Numbered from the stretch's first letter, positions 1 through 7,958 are shown. The stretch is DNA of 30,872 nucleotides from Bacilli bacterium (GCA_028684435.1 JAQUFX010000005.1:1-30872); one strand, 5' to 3'. A program made the numbers and translations. Notes: generated by a model not told the origin, from the sequence alone.

Positions 1-1685
1 CCTAAATTTTGAATCATGGTTTTTACTTTTTCAGTACCAAATCTTATCATTAATTCATCTTCAAAAGAAATAAAAAATTGTGAATATCCCGGATCTCCTT
101 GACGTCCTGCACGACCTCTTAATTGATTATCAATTCTACGTGATTCGTGTCTTTCCGTTCCAATAACGCATAAACCACCAAGTTCAGTAACACCTTTTCC
201 TAATTTAATATCAGTACCACGACCAGCCATATTTGTTGCAATAGTTATTGAACCTTTTTCACCAGCTTTTGCAATTATTTCAGCTTCACGAGCATGGTTT
301 TTAGCATTTAATACTTCATGAGGAAGTTTTGTTTTGGTTAATAATCGCGATAAATATTCATTAGAATCAACTGAAATTGTTCCTACTAATATAGGTTGCC
401 CTTTTTCATGTAATTCTTTAATAAACGAAATGATAGCATTATATTTACCATCTGCTGTTGCAAACATTAAATCAGCCATATCTTCTCTAATACAAGGTTT
501 ATTAGTTGGAATTTCAATTACAAACATATTATAAATATCTCTAAATTCTTCTTCTTCAGTTTTAGCAGTACCAGTCATACCAGATAATTTATTATACATT
601 CTAAATAAATTTTGGAATGTTATAGTTGCTAAAGTTCTAGTTTCTTCATTTATTGTTACACTTTCTTTAGCTTCGATTGCTTGATGTAATCCTTCACTAA
701 ATTGACGTCCATGCATTAAACGACCGGTAAACTGATCCACTATAACTATGGTTCCTTCTTCACTAACTACATAATCAACATCATTTTTCATGCCATAATT
801 AGCTTTTAATGCTTGGTTGATATGATGTACTAAAGCAGTATTTTCAGCATCATATAAATTTTTTAACTTGAAATAGCTTTCTATTTTTTCGCCACCTGCT
901 TCAGTTAAAAGAACTGATTTAGTTTTTTCATCTATAGTATAATCTTCTTCAAATTTCAATCTTTTTACTGCTCTATCAGTATCAATATATAAATTTTTAG
1001 CATCCATTTTACCGCCAGAAATAATTAAAGGAGTCCTAGCTTCATCTATTAAAATTGAGTCTACTTCATCAATTATAACATAATTTAAAGATCTTAAAAC
1101 TCGATCTTCTTTACGACTAACCATATTATCTCTTAAGTAATCAAAGCCTATTTCATTATTAGTAGAATAAGTTATATCACAATTATAAACTTCTTGTTTT
1201 TCTTTTGGTGATAATTCTCTTAAATTAATTCCAACTGTTAGACCTAAAAAATCATAAATTGGTCCCATCCATTCAGCATTTCTAGATGATAAATATTCAT
1301 TAGCTGTAACAACATGTACTCCTTTACCTGATAAAGCATTTAAGTAAGCAGGTAAAGTTGTGGTAAGAGTTTTTCCTTCACCTGTTTTCATTTCGGCAAT
1401 ATTGCCATAATGAATAGCTAATCCACCAATCAATTGAACTTTATACGGTTTTTCGCCCAACTGCCTAAAAGCCGTTTCTCTAACAGTTGCAAAAGCTTCT
1501 ATGATTATATCTTCTAAATCGGCTCCCTTTTCTAATTTTGATTTTAAATATTCAGTCATTCCAGCCAATTCTTTATCTGATTTTACAGAATATTCTTCAT
1601 CTAAAGCTTCAATTTCTTCGGCTATTTTATTAAATCTTCTTAATTCTTTATATTCAGTATCAACTAATTTTCTTAATAAACTCAT
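1..1685 (-). CDS. secA: Preprotein translocase ATPase SecA (N-terminal ~560 residues, runs off window start)
   Basis: ATPase motor that drives secretory preproteins through SecYEG. The ATG at 1685-1683 is preceded by an AGGTG ribosome binding site. The reading frame is open for about 561 codons to the window edge, so the helical-wing/C-terminal part lies outside. Visible motifs in order are the Walker A MKTGEGKT near residue 100, the DEVDSILIDEARTP Walker B segment with following PLIISGG (about 1080-1015), the preprotein cross-linking region, and the second helicase domain with TNMAGRGTDI and RGRAGRQGDPG (about 240-80). Its neighbour hpf has the same position relative to secA in other Bacillota. 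Unusual features: none. Identification is near certain. Confidence 0.97.
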   Translation of the reverse strand, partial: MSLLRKLVDTEYKELRRFNKIAEEIEALDEEYSVKSDKELAGMTEYLKSKLEKGADLEDIIIEAFATVRETAFRQLGEKPYKVQLIGGLAIHYGNIAEMKTGEGKTLTTTLPAYLNALSGKGVHVVTANEYLSSRNAEWMGPIYDFLGLTVGINLRELSPKEKQEVYNCDITYSTNNEIGFDYLRDNMVSRKEDRVLRSLNYVIIDEVDSILIDEARTPLIISGGKMDAKNLYIDTDRAVKRLKFEEDYTIDEKTKSVLLTEAGGEKIESYFKLKNLYDAENTALVHHINQALKANYGMKNDVDYVVSEEGTIVIVDQFTGRLMHGRQFSEGLHQAIEAKESVTINEETRTLATITFQNLFRMYNKLSGMTGTAKTEEEEFRDIYNMFVIEIPTNKPCIREDMADLMFATADGKYNAIISFIKELHEKGQPILVGTISVDSNEYLSRLLTKTKLPHEVLNAKNHAREAEIIAKAGEKGSITIATNMAGRGTDIKLGKGVTELGGLCVIGTERHESRRIDNQLRGRAGRQGDPGYSQFFISFEDELMIRFGTEKVKTMIQNL

Positions 1686-1704
1686 TTTTGCACCTCACTT
1701 AGTT

Positions 1705-1713
1705 ATTATATCA
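1705..1713 (-). promoter_or_regulatory. Extended -10 promoter of secA
   Basis: The minus strand reads TGATATAAT, a perfect extended -10, directly after the T-tract of the hpf terminator. Predicted transcription start is about 12 nt before the AGGTG site, giving a leader of roughly 13 nt. No good -35 is visible, as the T-tract occupies that place. Inferred from motif only. Confidence 0.6.
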
Positions 1714-1737
1714 AAAAAAAAAGACTTTTACATCTTT
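1713..1737 (-). terminator. Intrinsic terminator of hpf
   Basis: Minus strand AAAGAT-GTAAAA-GTCTTT hairpin (one G-T pair) followed by a run of ten T. It starts in the last codons of hpf. The stem is short, but the T-tract is long and immediate. Confidence 0.6.
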
Positions 1738-2275
1738 ATTTTGTATTAATAATTCCGTAATTTCCATCTTTTCTTTTATATACTACAGAAATGCAATTTT
1801 CATCGATATTATTAAAAATAAAGAAATCATGACCTATTAATTCCATTTGTAAAATTGCTTCTTCTTCATCCATAGGTTTAGAATCAATATTTTTTATTTT
1901 AACAACTTTATTTTTATTTTCTTTTTCTTGCATTATATCAAAATCAAATATAAAATCATTTAATTTATTAGGCTCTTTTTTATATTTATCTTTCAATCTT
2001 GTTTTATGTTTTCTTATTTGGCTTTCTAATTTATCTAAAACCAAATCTACTGCGGCATATAAATTAGAATGCGATTCTTCTGCTCTTAACGTAAACTTTT
2101 GAGTAGGTACTGTAACTTCAATCATCTGTTCATTATTTCGAATTCTAATAATTACTGTTGTTTCAATATTTTCTGAATCTTTTAAATATTTATCAAGCTT
2201 TCCTATTTTCTCTTTTATGTGATTTTTAATTGCTGGTGTCACCTCTACTTTAACACCTCGAATTATTATTTTCAA
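1736..2275 (-). CDS. hpf: Ribosome hibernation promoting factor, long form (HPF/RaiA)
   Basis: Binds idle 70S ribosomes and, in the long form, joins them into 100S dimers in stationary phase or stress. The 179 residues match the long form: an N-terminal S30AE/RaiA domain (about 1-100, beginning MKIIIRGVKVEVTPAIKNHI) and a C-terminal dimerisation domain (about 120-179, with EEAILQMELIGHDFFIF and the final GNYGII). The start is a TTG; AGGAG lies 8 nt upstream and no nearer ATG fits. An extended -10 sits just upstream, so the gene is transcribed independently of the cold-shock gene ahead of it. It precedes secA, as in Bacillus. Confidence 0.94.
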   Translation of the reverse strand: MKIIIRGVKVEVTPAIKNHIKEKIGKLDKYLKDSENIETTVIIRIRNNEQMIEVTVPTQKFTLRAEESHSNLYAAVDLVLDKLESQIRKHKTRLKDKYKKEPNKLNDFIFDFDIMQEKENKNKVVKIKNIDSKPMDEEEAILQMELIGHDFFIFNNIDENCISVVYKRKDGNYGIINTK

Positions 2276-2294
2276 ATTATCAACTCCTACTAAA

Positions 2295-2303
2295 ATTATA
2301 GCA
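2295..2303 (-). promoter_or_regulatory. Extended -10 promoter of hpf
   Basis: Minus strand TGCTATAAT, about 20 nt upstream of the TTG start, between the csp terminator and the AGGAG site. Implies a leader of about 13 nt. Motif-based inference. Confidence 0.6.
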
Positions 2304-2310
2304 TAAGGCT

Positions 2311-2335
2311 AATAAAAAAACTACAAAATCGTAGT
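2311..2335 (-). terminator. Intrinsic terminator of the cold-shock gene
   Basis: Minus strand ACTAC-GATTTT-GTAGT hairpin followed by seven T. The stop codon TAG is inside the hairpin. The stem is only 5 bp but is followed by a clean T-run. Confidence 0.55.
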
Positions 2336-2536
2336 CATAACAACAGTACTGACATCGATAGCTTGTAAGCCTTTTGTTGTTTCTATTAAATTGAATTCAA
2401 CTAAATCGCCTTCTTTTAAAGTTTTGTATCCTTCTTTATTAATAGCTGAATAATGAACAAAAATATCTTCAAGATCTTCATATTCTATGAAACCATAGCC
2501 TTTTTCATTATTAAACCACTTAACTTTACCTCTCAT
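2321..2536 (-). CDS. Cold-shock domain protein (CspA family)
   Basis: Single-domain RNA/ssDNA-binding protein of 71 residues, the usual size for the family. It carries RNP1 (KGYGFIEY, about residues 12-19) and RNP2 (IFVHYSAI, about 25-32), the two aromatic nucleic-acid-binding strands of the OB fold, and begins MRGKVKWFNNEKGYGF. The ATG at 2536 is preferred over an in-frame GTG three codons upstream, because GGAAGGTG lies 6 nt before the ATG and overlaps the GTG. A possible -10 (TGTTATACT, 2623-2631) implies an ~80 nt leader. That is longer than other leaders here and would fit cold-responsive translation control, though this is inference. Confidence 0.93.
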   Translation of the reverse strand: MRGKVKWFNNEKGYGFIEYEDLEDIFVHYSAINKEGYKTLKEGDLVEFNLIETTKGLQAIDVSTVVMTTIL

Positions 2537-2545
2537 GCTAAACAC

Positions 2546-2805
2546 CTTCCCTTCTTATATATTTTAACGCTATCTAAATACTGCCAAAACACATTTACTT
2601 CGCAGCATCTAGTGATAAGGAAAGTATAACAAGATTTATTTTATAATTAAGAAATGTATAACAAAAACATATATAGTTTGTTTAAAACATCATACATTTA
2701 ATTAATAAAGATAAATTATATGTTTTAGATGCAAAAGTGTTGGTTTTAATCATTATTTAAAGATAATATAACAAAAAATGATAATTTATTATTGAGGTAT
2801 TTGAA
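2546..2805. promoter_or_regulatory. Divergent csp/agrB control region
   Basis: 260 bp without a gene between two divergent starts. It contains a possible csp -10 on the minus strand (TATACT, 2628-2623, with TG one base further upstream). It also has two exact copies of TATAACAA at 2625-2632 and 2657-2664, 32 bp or about three helical turns apart. A weak plus-strand promoter for agrBD (TTGGTT 2740-2745, TAATAT 2764-2769, 18-bp spacer) is present. The weak -10/-35 and phased repeats would suit an activator-dependent promoter, but no classical AgrA box pair can be shown. Confidence 0.35.
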
Positions 2806-3402
2806 GTGAGAAATAAAATTATTAATAAATTAATTTACTTAATAAAAAAAAAATATAATTATAATGAAATTAAATTACACGAAATTAAATATGGTTTAGA
2901 AGCTTTATATATTATTATCACTAGAACTTTATTATTTATTTTTATTAGTATTTTGTTAGGTAAATTTCATGAATTCATAATTTTTTTTATAACTTATGTA
3001 ATAATAAGAAGTTTTAGTTTTGGGCTACATGCTAAATCAAGTGTTGGATGCTTTATAATATCTAGTATAGCTTTTATAGGGATTCCGCTCATTGCCAATT
3101 TTTTTGTTTTTAACATTACGCTTAAAATAATTTTTTCCATATATTTTTTTATTATATTTTTATTATTTAGCCCAGCTGATACACCTAAAAAACCTTTAGT
3201 AAATAAAGCAAAAAGAAATAAATTAAAAATATATAGTTTAATAACAATCATGATTTATATAATAGGAATATTTATTTTAAATAGTTTAATTTCTAATATA
3301 ATAATCCTTGTTCTCTTTTATCAAAGTTTTTTAATATCACCACTTTTATATAAAATTATGAATATTAATTTTAATAATTATTTAAATTATAAATTTGAAT
3401 AG
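2806..3402 (+). CDS. agrB: AgrB-type peptide-processing membrane endopeptidase
   Basis: Multi-pass membrane cysteine protease that cuts the C-terminal tail off the AgrD precursor and assists cyclisation of the autoinducing peptide. The 198 residues include GLHAKSSVGC with catalytic His75 and Cys82, the same seven-residue spacing as in characterised AgrB. They also include the conserved loop SPADTPKKPL (about 122-131), between about six hydrophobic segments. The start is GTG with GAGG 8 nt upstream. It is followed 18 nt later by a small agrD-like gene. The cognate kinase and regulator are encoded on the other strand just downstream rather than in the same operon. Confidence 0.9.
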   Translation: MRNKIINKLIYLIKKKYNYNEIKLHEIKYGLEALYIIITRTLLFIFISILLGKFHEFIIFFITYVIIRSFSFGLHAKSSVGCFIISSIAFIGIPLIANFFVFNITLKIIFSIYFFIIFLLFSPADTPKKPLVNKAKRNKLKIYSLITIMIYIIGIFILNSLISNIIILVLFYQSFLISPLLYKIMNINFNNYLNYKFE

Positions 3403-3420
3403 TTGAAAGGAGTTGATTAT

Positions 3421-3525
3421 ATGATTGAACTAATTGCTACAATTGGAGCTTCTACAGGAGCATCTCTTGCTTCATTCCTATGGTTTTTTGAAGAACCAGA
3501 ATGTCCTCAATCTTTAATAAAATAA
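3421..3525 (+). CDS. agrD: AgrD-type autoinducing peptide precursor, Cys-less core
   Basis: A 34-residue precursor directly after agrB, with AAAGGAG 8 nt before the ATG. It has the AgrD layout: a hydrophobic N-terminal segment (1-16), a core ending FLWFF, and an acidic recognition tail EEPECPQSLIK. The tail aligns with the DEVEVPKEL tail of S. aureus AgrD. The expected ring Cys is absent. The only Cys (C28) is in the tail, while Ser18 lies at the start of SFLWF(F), so a lactone rather than thiolactone ring is the natural prediction, as in the S. intermedius group peptide. Exact mature ends cannot be read. Assignment rests on position after agrB plus the tail motif. Confidence 0.85.
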   Translation: MIELIATIGASTGASLASFLWFFEEPECPQSLIK

Positions 3526-3545
3526 GGTTTAATCAACCTTTTTTT
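3524..3545. terminator. Shared terminator between convergent agrBD and agrAC
   Basis: AAGGTT-TAATC-AACCTT hairpin (6-bp stem) followed on the plus strand by five or more T, beginning within the agrD stop codon. The agrC stop codon (3535-3533) lies inside the same hairpin. The minus strand follows with ATTTTATT, so it may also terminate agrC weakly. Confidence 0.65.
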
Positions 3546-4804
3546 ATAATTATTGAGATTTTAAATAAATTATCTCTTATTTCCTTTTTAATTTTGATCT
3601 TTTTATTTAAACTAATAATATAGTATAAACCTAATCCACTATTTCTTTTTTTGGTACTATAATTTAAATTTCCAATTTCATCGATACTAATATCATTAGA
3701 AAAAGTATTAAATATTTCAATATATAAATAATCGTTTTCTTCTAATAAATTTAAATAAATAACTTTGTCTTCAGTATTTATACTTGCTTCAATAGCATTA
3801 TCTATAGATATACTAATAATTTCACATAAATCTACATATATTTTACTACTTAAATTTTTATAATTATATTTTGAAAAATTATCGATATAAAAATGAATAC
3901 CTGAGTTTTTTGCAATATTTGATTTTAAGTATATAATTCCTTGTAGTCCTTCGGGTATGGTATTTAAATTACACATTATTTTTGGCATAACATTATATTT
4001 AGATATTTTTTCATTAATTATTTCTTGGGTTTCTGCAGAACATATTGATTTAATTAGTATTAAATCATTTAATAAATTATGTCTTAAAACGCGATAGTCT
4101 TCCATACTTCTTTTAAATAGTATTTGATTTTCAATTAAATTTTTATTTTTCATTCTTAATAAACTATTTTTATATTTTTCTTTAAAATATAATGAACTAG
4201 TTATTAAAATAAAGATGATAATTAAAATTATTAATATATAAATAAAATAATTAATATGACCAGAAATATAAACACTATATAGTGAAGCAATTATTGCAAA
4301 TATTAAATATAAAATAAATATATTATTTTTTTTATTTTCTGTAAGCAGCAACAAAATTATAGCTATTCTTTTCAAAAAAGGTATTCGACACATAAAATAA
4401 AAACTTAAACCAACAATAATGGAAAAAATAATTTTATCTAATTGCATATGAGTATTAAAAAAGTTGATATCTGGAACTATATTAATAATTAAAACAAAAA
4501 AAAGTAAATCAGTAAAAATTGATAAAATACTTATATATAAACCTAAATAAATAGTTTTAAAAAGAGATTCACGGAAAATAGCATAATAAAGCAATAAATT
4601 TAATAAAAGTATTATAATGGATTTTAAAAACATATCTTCTCGTAAATTATTTTGCATAATAAAAAAAGAGATTATAATTATAATTAACCATTGTATGATT
4701 CCTATTTTTTTATTATTCTCCGAAAAATATCGATAGCAAAATACAAGGACTACTGCTGTTAAAATAGAAGTAAGAAAAAAAGGAATTCCATATAAGTTAT
4801 TCAT
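3533..4804 (-). CDS. agrC: AgrC-type sensor histidine kinase (GHKL family)
   Basis: Membrane sensor expected to detect the cyclic AgrD peptide and phosphorylate the adjacent regulator. Of 423 residues, about 1-205 form six to seven hydrophobic segments. The cytoplasmic kinase follows, with the phospho-acceptor motif YRVLRHNLLND (His242), the N box DNAIEAS (335-341) and a G box SGLGLY (389-394). The RHN context is typical of the AgrC/HPK10 class. Its ATG overlaps the end of agrA by 8 nt (ATGAATAA), implying translational coupling. An AAGG site lies inside the agrA 3' end. It is transcribed toward agrBD. Confidence 0.9.
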   Translation of the reverse strand: MNNLYGIPFFLTSILTAVVLVFCYRYFSENNKKIGIIQWLIIIIISFFIMQNNLREDMFLKSIIILLLNLLLYYAIFRESLFKTIYLGLYISILSIFTDLLFFVLIINIVPDINFFNTHMQLDKIIFSIIVGLSFYFMCRIPFLKRIAIILLLLTENKKNNIFILYLIFAIIASLYSVYISGHINYFIYILIILIIIFILITSSLYFKEKYKNSLLRMKNKNLIENQILFKRSMEDYRVLRHNLLNDLILIKSICSAETQEIINEKISKYNVMPKIMCNLNTIPEGLQGIIYLKSNIAKNSGIHFYIDNFSKYNYKNLSSKIYVDLCEIISISIDNAIEASINTEDKVIYLNLLEENDYLYIEIFNTFSNDISIDEIGNLNYSTKKRNSGLGLYYIISLNKKIKIKKEIRDNLFKISIIIKKG

Positions 4805-5504
4805 TTATATTGACCTTATATTTTTTTGAACACATATTTACTTGTTCGTTTGTATCTAATATAAAATATCCTTTAGGCCAATTATATAAATTTACTCTAT
4901 TAGTATTTACAATACAAGCTCTGTGAATTTGTTTAAATCTGCTATCTAAATTATTTAAAATATCTTTGATAGACATATTTATTAAAAATTTATTATTTGT
5001 AGTTTTAATAATCAATTTTCGATCTTCAGTATCTCTATAAATGTATGTAATATCCTTATAATATATTTGGACGTCTATTTTATTATTAGAAAAACAAAAT
5101 TTACCAAAGTCTGATTTTTTATTTAATATAGAAGTAATACATTCTTCTAATCTTTCTTCTAAAGATATAAATTTTTCTATAAAAGCAAATACTTTAAATA
5201 TAGTTCTATAAACAATTTCAAACATTTTATCATGATTAGTTATAAAAATAATTTCACTATCCCAATCATTTTTTCTAATTTTTTTAGCAATCTCTAATCC
5301 GGAAATCGAATCGCCTAAATCTATATCCAAAATAAATACTTTTTGGACTGAACAATCATCTATAATATTTTGAAGAGAATTATTATATGAAGAAAATTTA
5401 TCAATATGATAATCTACATTTGTTTTAAATATAGTTCTTTCAATTATATTTACTATTTTAGAAGTAAGTTCATTATTATCATCAACTAAGACAAATTTGA
5501 TCAT
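4797..5504 (-). CDS. agrA: AgrA-type response regulator (REC-LytTR)
   Basis: DNA-binding response regulator of 235 residues. The receiver domain (about 1-125) has the acidic pair D8/D9 in FVLVDDN and phospho-acceptor Asp60 in VFILDIDLG. The LytTR DNA-binding domain (about 135-235) has the family's HRACIVNTNRV segment. A longer reading frame starts at a GTG at 5564, but a TATAAT lies inside that extension. The ATG at 5504 also has its own AAGGG site, so the shorter start is chosen. First gene of an agrA-agrC operon, reversed relative to the usual agrBDCA order. Confidence 0.9.
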   Translation of the reverse strand: MIKFVLVDDNNELTSKIVNIIERTIFKTNVDYHIDKFSSYNNSLQNIIDDCSVQKVFILDIDLGDSISGLEIAKKIRKNDWDSEIIFITNHDKMFEIVYRTIFKVFAFIEKFISLEERLEECITSILNKKSDFGKFCFSNNKIDVQIYYKDITYIYRDTEDRKLIIKTTNNKFLINMSIKDILNNLDSRFKQIHRACIVNTNRVNLYNWPKGYFILDTNEQVNMCSKKYKVNINE

Positions 5505-5534
5505 ATTATCAACCCTTGCACTACTATACAATAC

Positions 5535-5564
5535 ATTATACACTATATATTTAAATCTTAACAC
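5535..5564 (-). promoter_or_regulatory. agrA promoter with AGTGTTAAG element
   Basis: Minus strand TATAAT at 5540-5535, about 31 nt before the ATG. Upstream at 5564-5556 is AGTGTTAAG, which matches seven of nine positions of the S. aureus AgrA half-site ACAGTTAAG and lies where the -35 would be. No canonical -35. The -10 is convincing, the operator reading speculative. Confidence 0.5.
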
Positions 5565-5619
5565 TTTTTTTATTAATTAGGATTTTTTTTAAATAATTAT
5601 GTGAAAATTATTATTAATA

Positions 5620-6054
5620 TTAATGATTCTCAGTCATATCCGCTATTTCTTTAGTTATATGAACAGTACCATGAGGATGATTTGGTGGAGCATAAATTGA
5701 GTATAATTTAATTGGTTTTGTTCCAGTATTTATTAAATTATGCCAAGTATTAGCTGGTATAAATATAGCAAAACCTTTATATATGTGCTCTTTAATATTA
5801 AAATTATTTTCTTTATTTCCCATTATAACTAATCCTTGACCTTCTTCTATTTTTAAAAATTGATCAACAGTAGGATGAGTTTCTAAGCCAATTTCTCCAC
5901 CAACCGGTATATTCATTAATGTAAGTTGAAGATTACGACCAGTCCATAATGCTGAGCGAAAGAAATTATTTTCTAAACTTGTCTTATCAATATCTACAAC
6001 AAATGGACTGGGTCCAAAATCATTATTATTTTTTATTTTTGCATAGTTAAACAT
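5620..6054 (-). CDS. Small cupin-domain protein
   Basis: Single beta-barrel cupin of 144 residues. Cupin motif 1 appears as GLETHPTVDQFLKIEEGQG (57-74), with His60 as a metal ligand and the HPxxDQF variant common in mannose-6-phosphate-isomerase-like cupins. Motif 2 is IPANTWHNLINTG (99-111), with His105. The C-terminus has a His-rich stretch PPNHPHGTVH. The start is supported by AAGGAGG 6 nt before the ATG. The substrate is unknown, as such small cupins serve many roles. It is flanked by agrA and an amidase gene but has its own -10 (TATAAT, 6080-6075), so no functional link is implied. Confidence 0.85.
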   Translation of the reverse strand: MFNYAKIKNNNDFGPSPFVVDIDKTSLENNFFRSALWTGRNLQLTLMNIPVGGEIGLETHPTVDQFLKIEEGQGLVIMGNKENNFNIKEHIYKGFAIFIPANTWHNLINTGTKPIKLYSIYAPPNHPHGTVHITKEIADMTENH

Positions 6055-6074
6055 ATTTGCCTCCTTAATATTGT

Positions 6075-6109
6075 ATTATATGCACAAATATTTGCTTGTT
6101 TCTTTACAA
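6075..6109 (-). promoter_or_regulatory. Cupin promoter with palindrome in a long spacer
   Basis: Minus strand TATAAT (6080-6075). The nearest TTG-type -35, TTGTAA (6109-6104), is 23 bp away. The palindrome CAAATATTTG (6085-6094) lies between them. This could be a regulator-dependent promoter or chance in AT-rich DNA. Confidence 0.3.
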
Positions 6110-6125
6110 TATAAGAGATAAAATT

Positions 6126-7958
6126 TTAATGCTTTTTTCTTCTTAATCTTTTTATTTTATATAATTTAAATATAATAAAAACGATTATAATAGTTATAAA
6201 CATTAATTTAAACAAAAATAATATGATGGTTAATAAGATTGTATATCCTTTATTTGCTTGATATTTAATATTTAATGTTTCAGCTTTATTGTCAAATTTA
6301 TCACTAGAAGAATATTCTCTAAAATATGATTTAACTTCTTTTAACCATTCTTTTTCAAAAAAATAGTTATTATTTTTTTGAGCAATTTCTGTATAATTAG
6401 TAACTAGCTCTTCGACTTCATTTGATATCTCATATAAACGAGGAGCAATTTTTGGTAATTTAACGTCTAAATGATCTTTTTCATATAGAAATGCAATATT
6501 TAATAATAATTCTTCTTCATTATAAGGAGCCATAAATTCTATTCCATAAGATAATCCATTTTTATCAAAACCTAAAGGAAGAGTTATAGTGGGAAAATTT
6601 ATGGTAGATGATGCATGGGATGATAAGTTTATTAATGAAGCTATATCATTAAATTTTGATAATTTATTTTTACTAGCAGGATATGCTATTACATCAATAT
6701 TGTTTTCTTTCATAATATTTGTTATATAATTTTCATAATCTTTTTTCAAATTATTTTTATTACTCATATCAATGTTCTTATCACAATCAGAAACTTGTTC
6801 TTCTAGATTAGTTGTTATACCATAACTAATAGCTAATATTTGAAAACTTCTTATATTACTGATTGTGTTTTTTATATATTTATTAAAAGCATCACAAAAC
6901 ATATATCCACTTAATGTATTTGATGACCAATTACTGGTACTGTAGTTATAATAATTATCTAAAAAGATAATATTTGCATTTTTTAATTTCAGATTATCAA
7001 TTGATTTTTCCATTAATAATTTAATTTCTGAATACGTTTCTTTGTTTTCGATTAATTTATTATTATTTGAGCCATATAAAAAATCAGTAGGTATACCAAT
7101 TGTTATTCCTTCTAAATCAAATTTATTTATTTTATATTTTTTTTGTTCTTGATTGATAGATTTTTCATCACTTTTGTCATAACCATTAATTATATTCATT
7201 ATTATTATAGTATCTAATACTGTTTTAGTTAATGTCCCAATAGTATCTCTTTCTGGATCATAAGGTAATACTCCTGATCTGCTAACTAAACCTACACTTG
7301 GTCTTAACCCAATTAAATTACTTGCTGCTGCAGGTAATCTTATTGAAGAATTAGTATCAGTTCCTAAAGCTGCCGCTGCAAAAGAAGCAGCTACTGAAAC
7401 AGCTGAGCCACCACTAGAACCATAAGGACTATAATCTAAATTATAAGCATTTCTGACTGCTCCATAACTACTATTAGAAACTCGAGCTGAAAAAGCAAAT
7501 TCACTCATGTTAGCTTTAGCTAAGATAATAGCTCCAGCATCAATTAACTTCTGGATTGCAAAAGAATTATTATTAGGATAATTATCTTTTAAAGCTTTAG
7601 CACCTGCCGTTGTTGGCATTCCTTTAACGTCAATATTATCTTTAACAATAATAGGAATCCCATGTAATAATGATTTGACTTTTCCTTCTTTTCTTTCTTG
7701 ATCTAATTTTTTAGCTTCTTTTATTGCTTCTTCATTTATAGTAATAATTGCTTTATAATTTTTATCATATTCATTAATGCGATCTAAATAAAGATTGACT
7801 AGTTCTTCACTAGTAATTATTTCTAATTCTAAGGCTTTACTTAACTCCGTAATATCCATTTTAGTAATATCAATAACTGATTTATTAATAGCATATACTC
7901 TAGTGTTAAAAAAGCATAGAAAAATAATTAAAAAAATTAATATTTTTTTAATATTCAT
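6126..7958 (-). CDS. Secreted, membrane-anchored amidase-signature enzyme
   Basis: Amide-bond hydrolase of the amidase signature family (Ser-cisSer-Lys triad), about 610 residues. The ATG at 7958 gives a clear signal peptide (MNIKKILIFLIIFLCFF ending near VYA). An in-frame upstream GTG or TTG would bury it, and AAGG sits just before this ATG. Counting from it, the catalytic Lys is about residue 106 in IPIIVKDNID, the cis-Ser about 182 in YGSSGGS, and the nucleophile about 205 in GTDTNSSIRLPA. The usual GG before that Ser is NS here. A hydrophobic segment and basic tail close the protein, anchoring it at the outer membrane face. The ATG overlaps the smpB end by 11 nt. The substrate is unknown. 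Confidence 0.85.
   Translation of the reverse strand: MNIKKILIFLIIFLCFFNTRVYAINKSVIDITKMDITELSKALELEIITSEELVNLYLDRINEYDKNYKAIITINEEAIKEAKKLDQERKEGKVKSLLHGIPIIVKDNIDVKGMPTTAGAKALKDNYPNNNSFAIQKLIDAGAIILAKANMSEFAFSARVSNSSYGAVRNAYNLDYSPYGSSGGSAVSVAASFAAAALGTDTNSSIRLPAAASNLIGLRPSVGLVSRSGVLPYDPERDTIGTLTKTVLDTIIIMNIINGYDKSDEKSINQEQKKYKINKFDLEGITIGIPTDFLYGSNNNKLIENKETYSEIKLLMEKSIDNLKLKNANIIFLDNYYNYSTSNWSSNTLSGYMFCDAFNKYIKNTISNIRSFQILAISYGITTNLEEQVSDCDKNIDMSNKNNLKKDYENYITNIMKENNIDVIAYPASKNKLSKFNDIASLINLSSHASSTINFPTITLPLGFDKNGLSYGIEFMAPYNEEELLLNIAFLYEKDHLDVKLPKIAPRLYEISNEVEELVTNYTEIAQKNNNYFFEKEWLKEVKSYFREYSSSDKFDNKAETLNIKYQANKGYTILLTIILFLFKLMFITIIIVFIIFKLYKIKRLRRKKH

Noticed and set aside
334..534. Plus-strand reading frame of 66 codons inside secA
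   Set aside because: It lies opposite the conserved helicase domain of SecA, has no ribosome binding site and no family resemblance; shadow frame.
5505..5564. Extended N-terminus of AgrA from a GTG at 5564
   Set aside because: The agrA -10 TATAAT lies within this stretch and the ATG at 5504 has its own AAGGG site, so the extension would not be transcribed.
5580..5612. Inverted repeat AATAATT / AATTATT after the cupin gene as a terminator
   Set aside because: On the strand of the cupin gene it is followed by a run of A, not T, and no gene on the other strand ends there.
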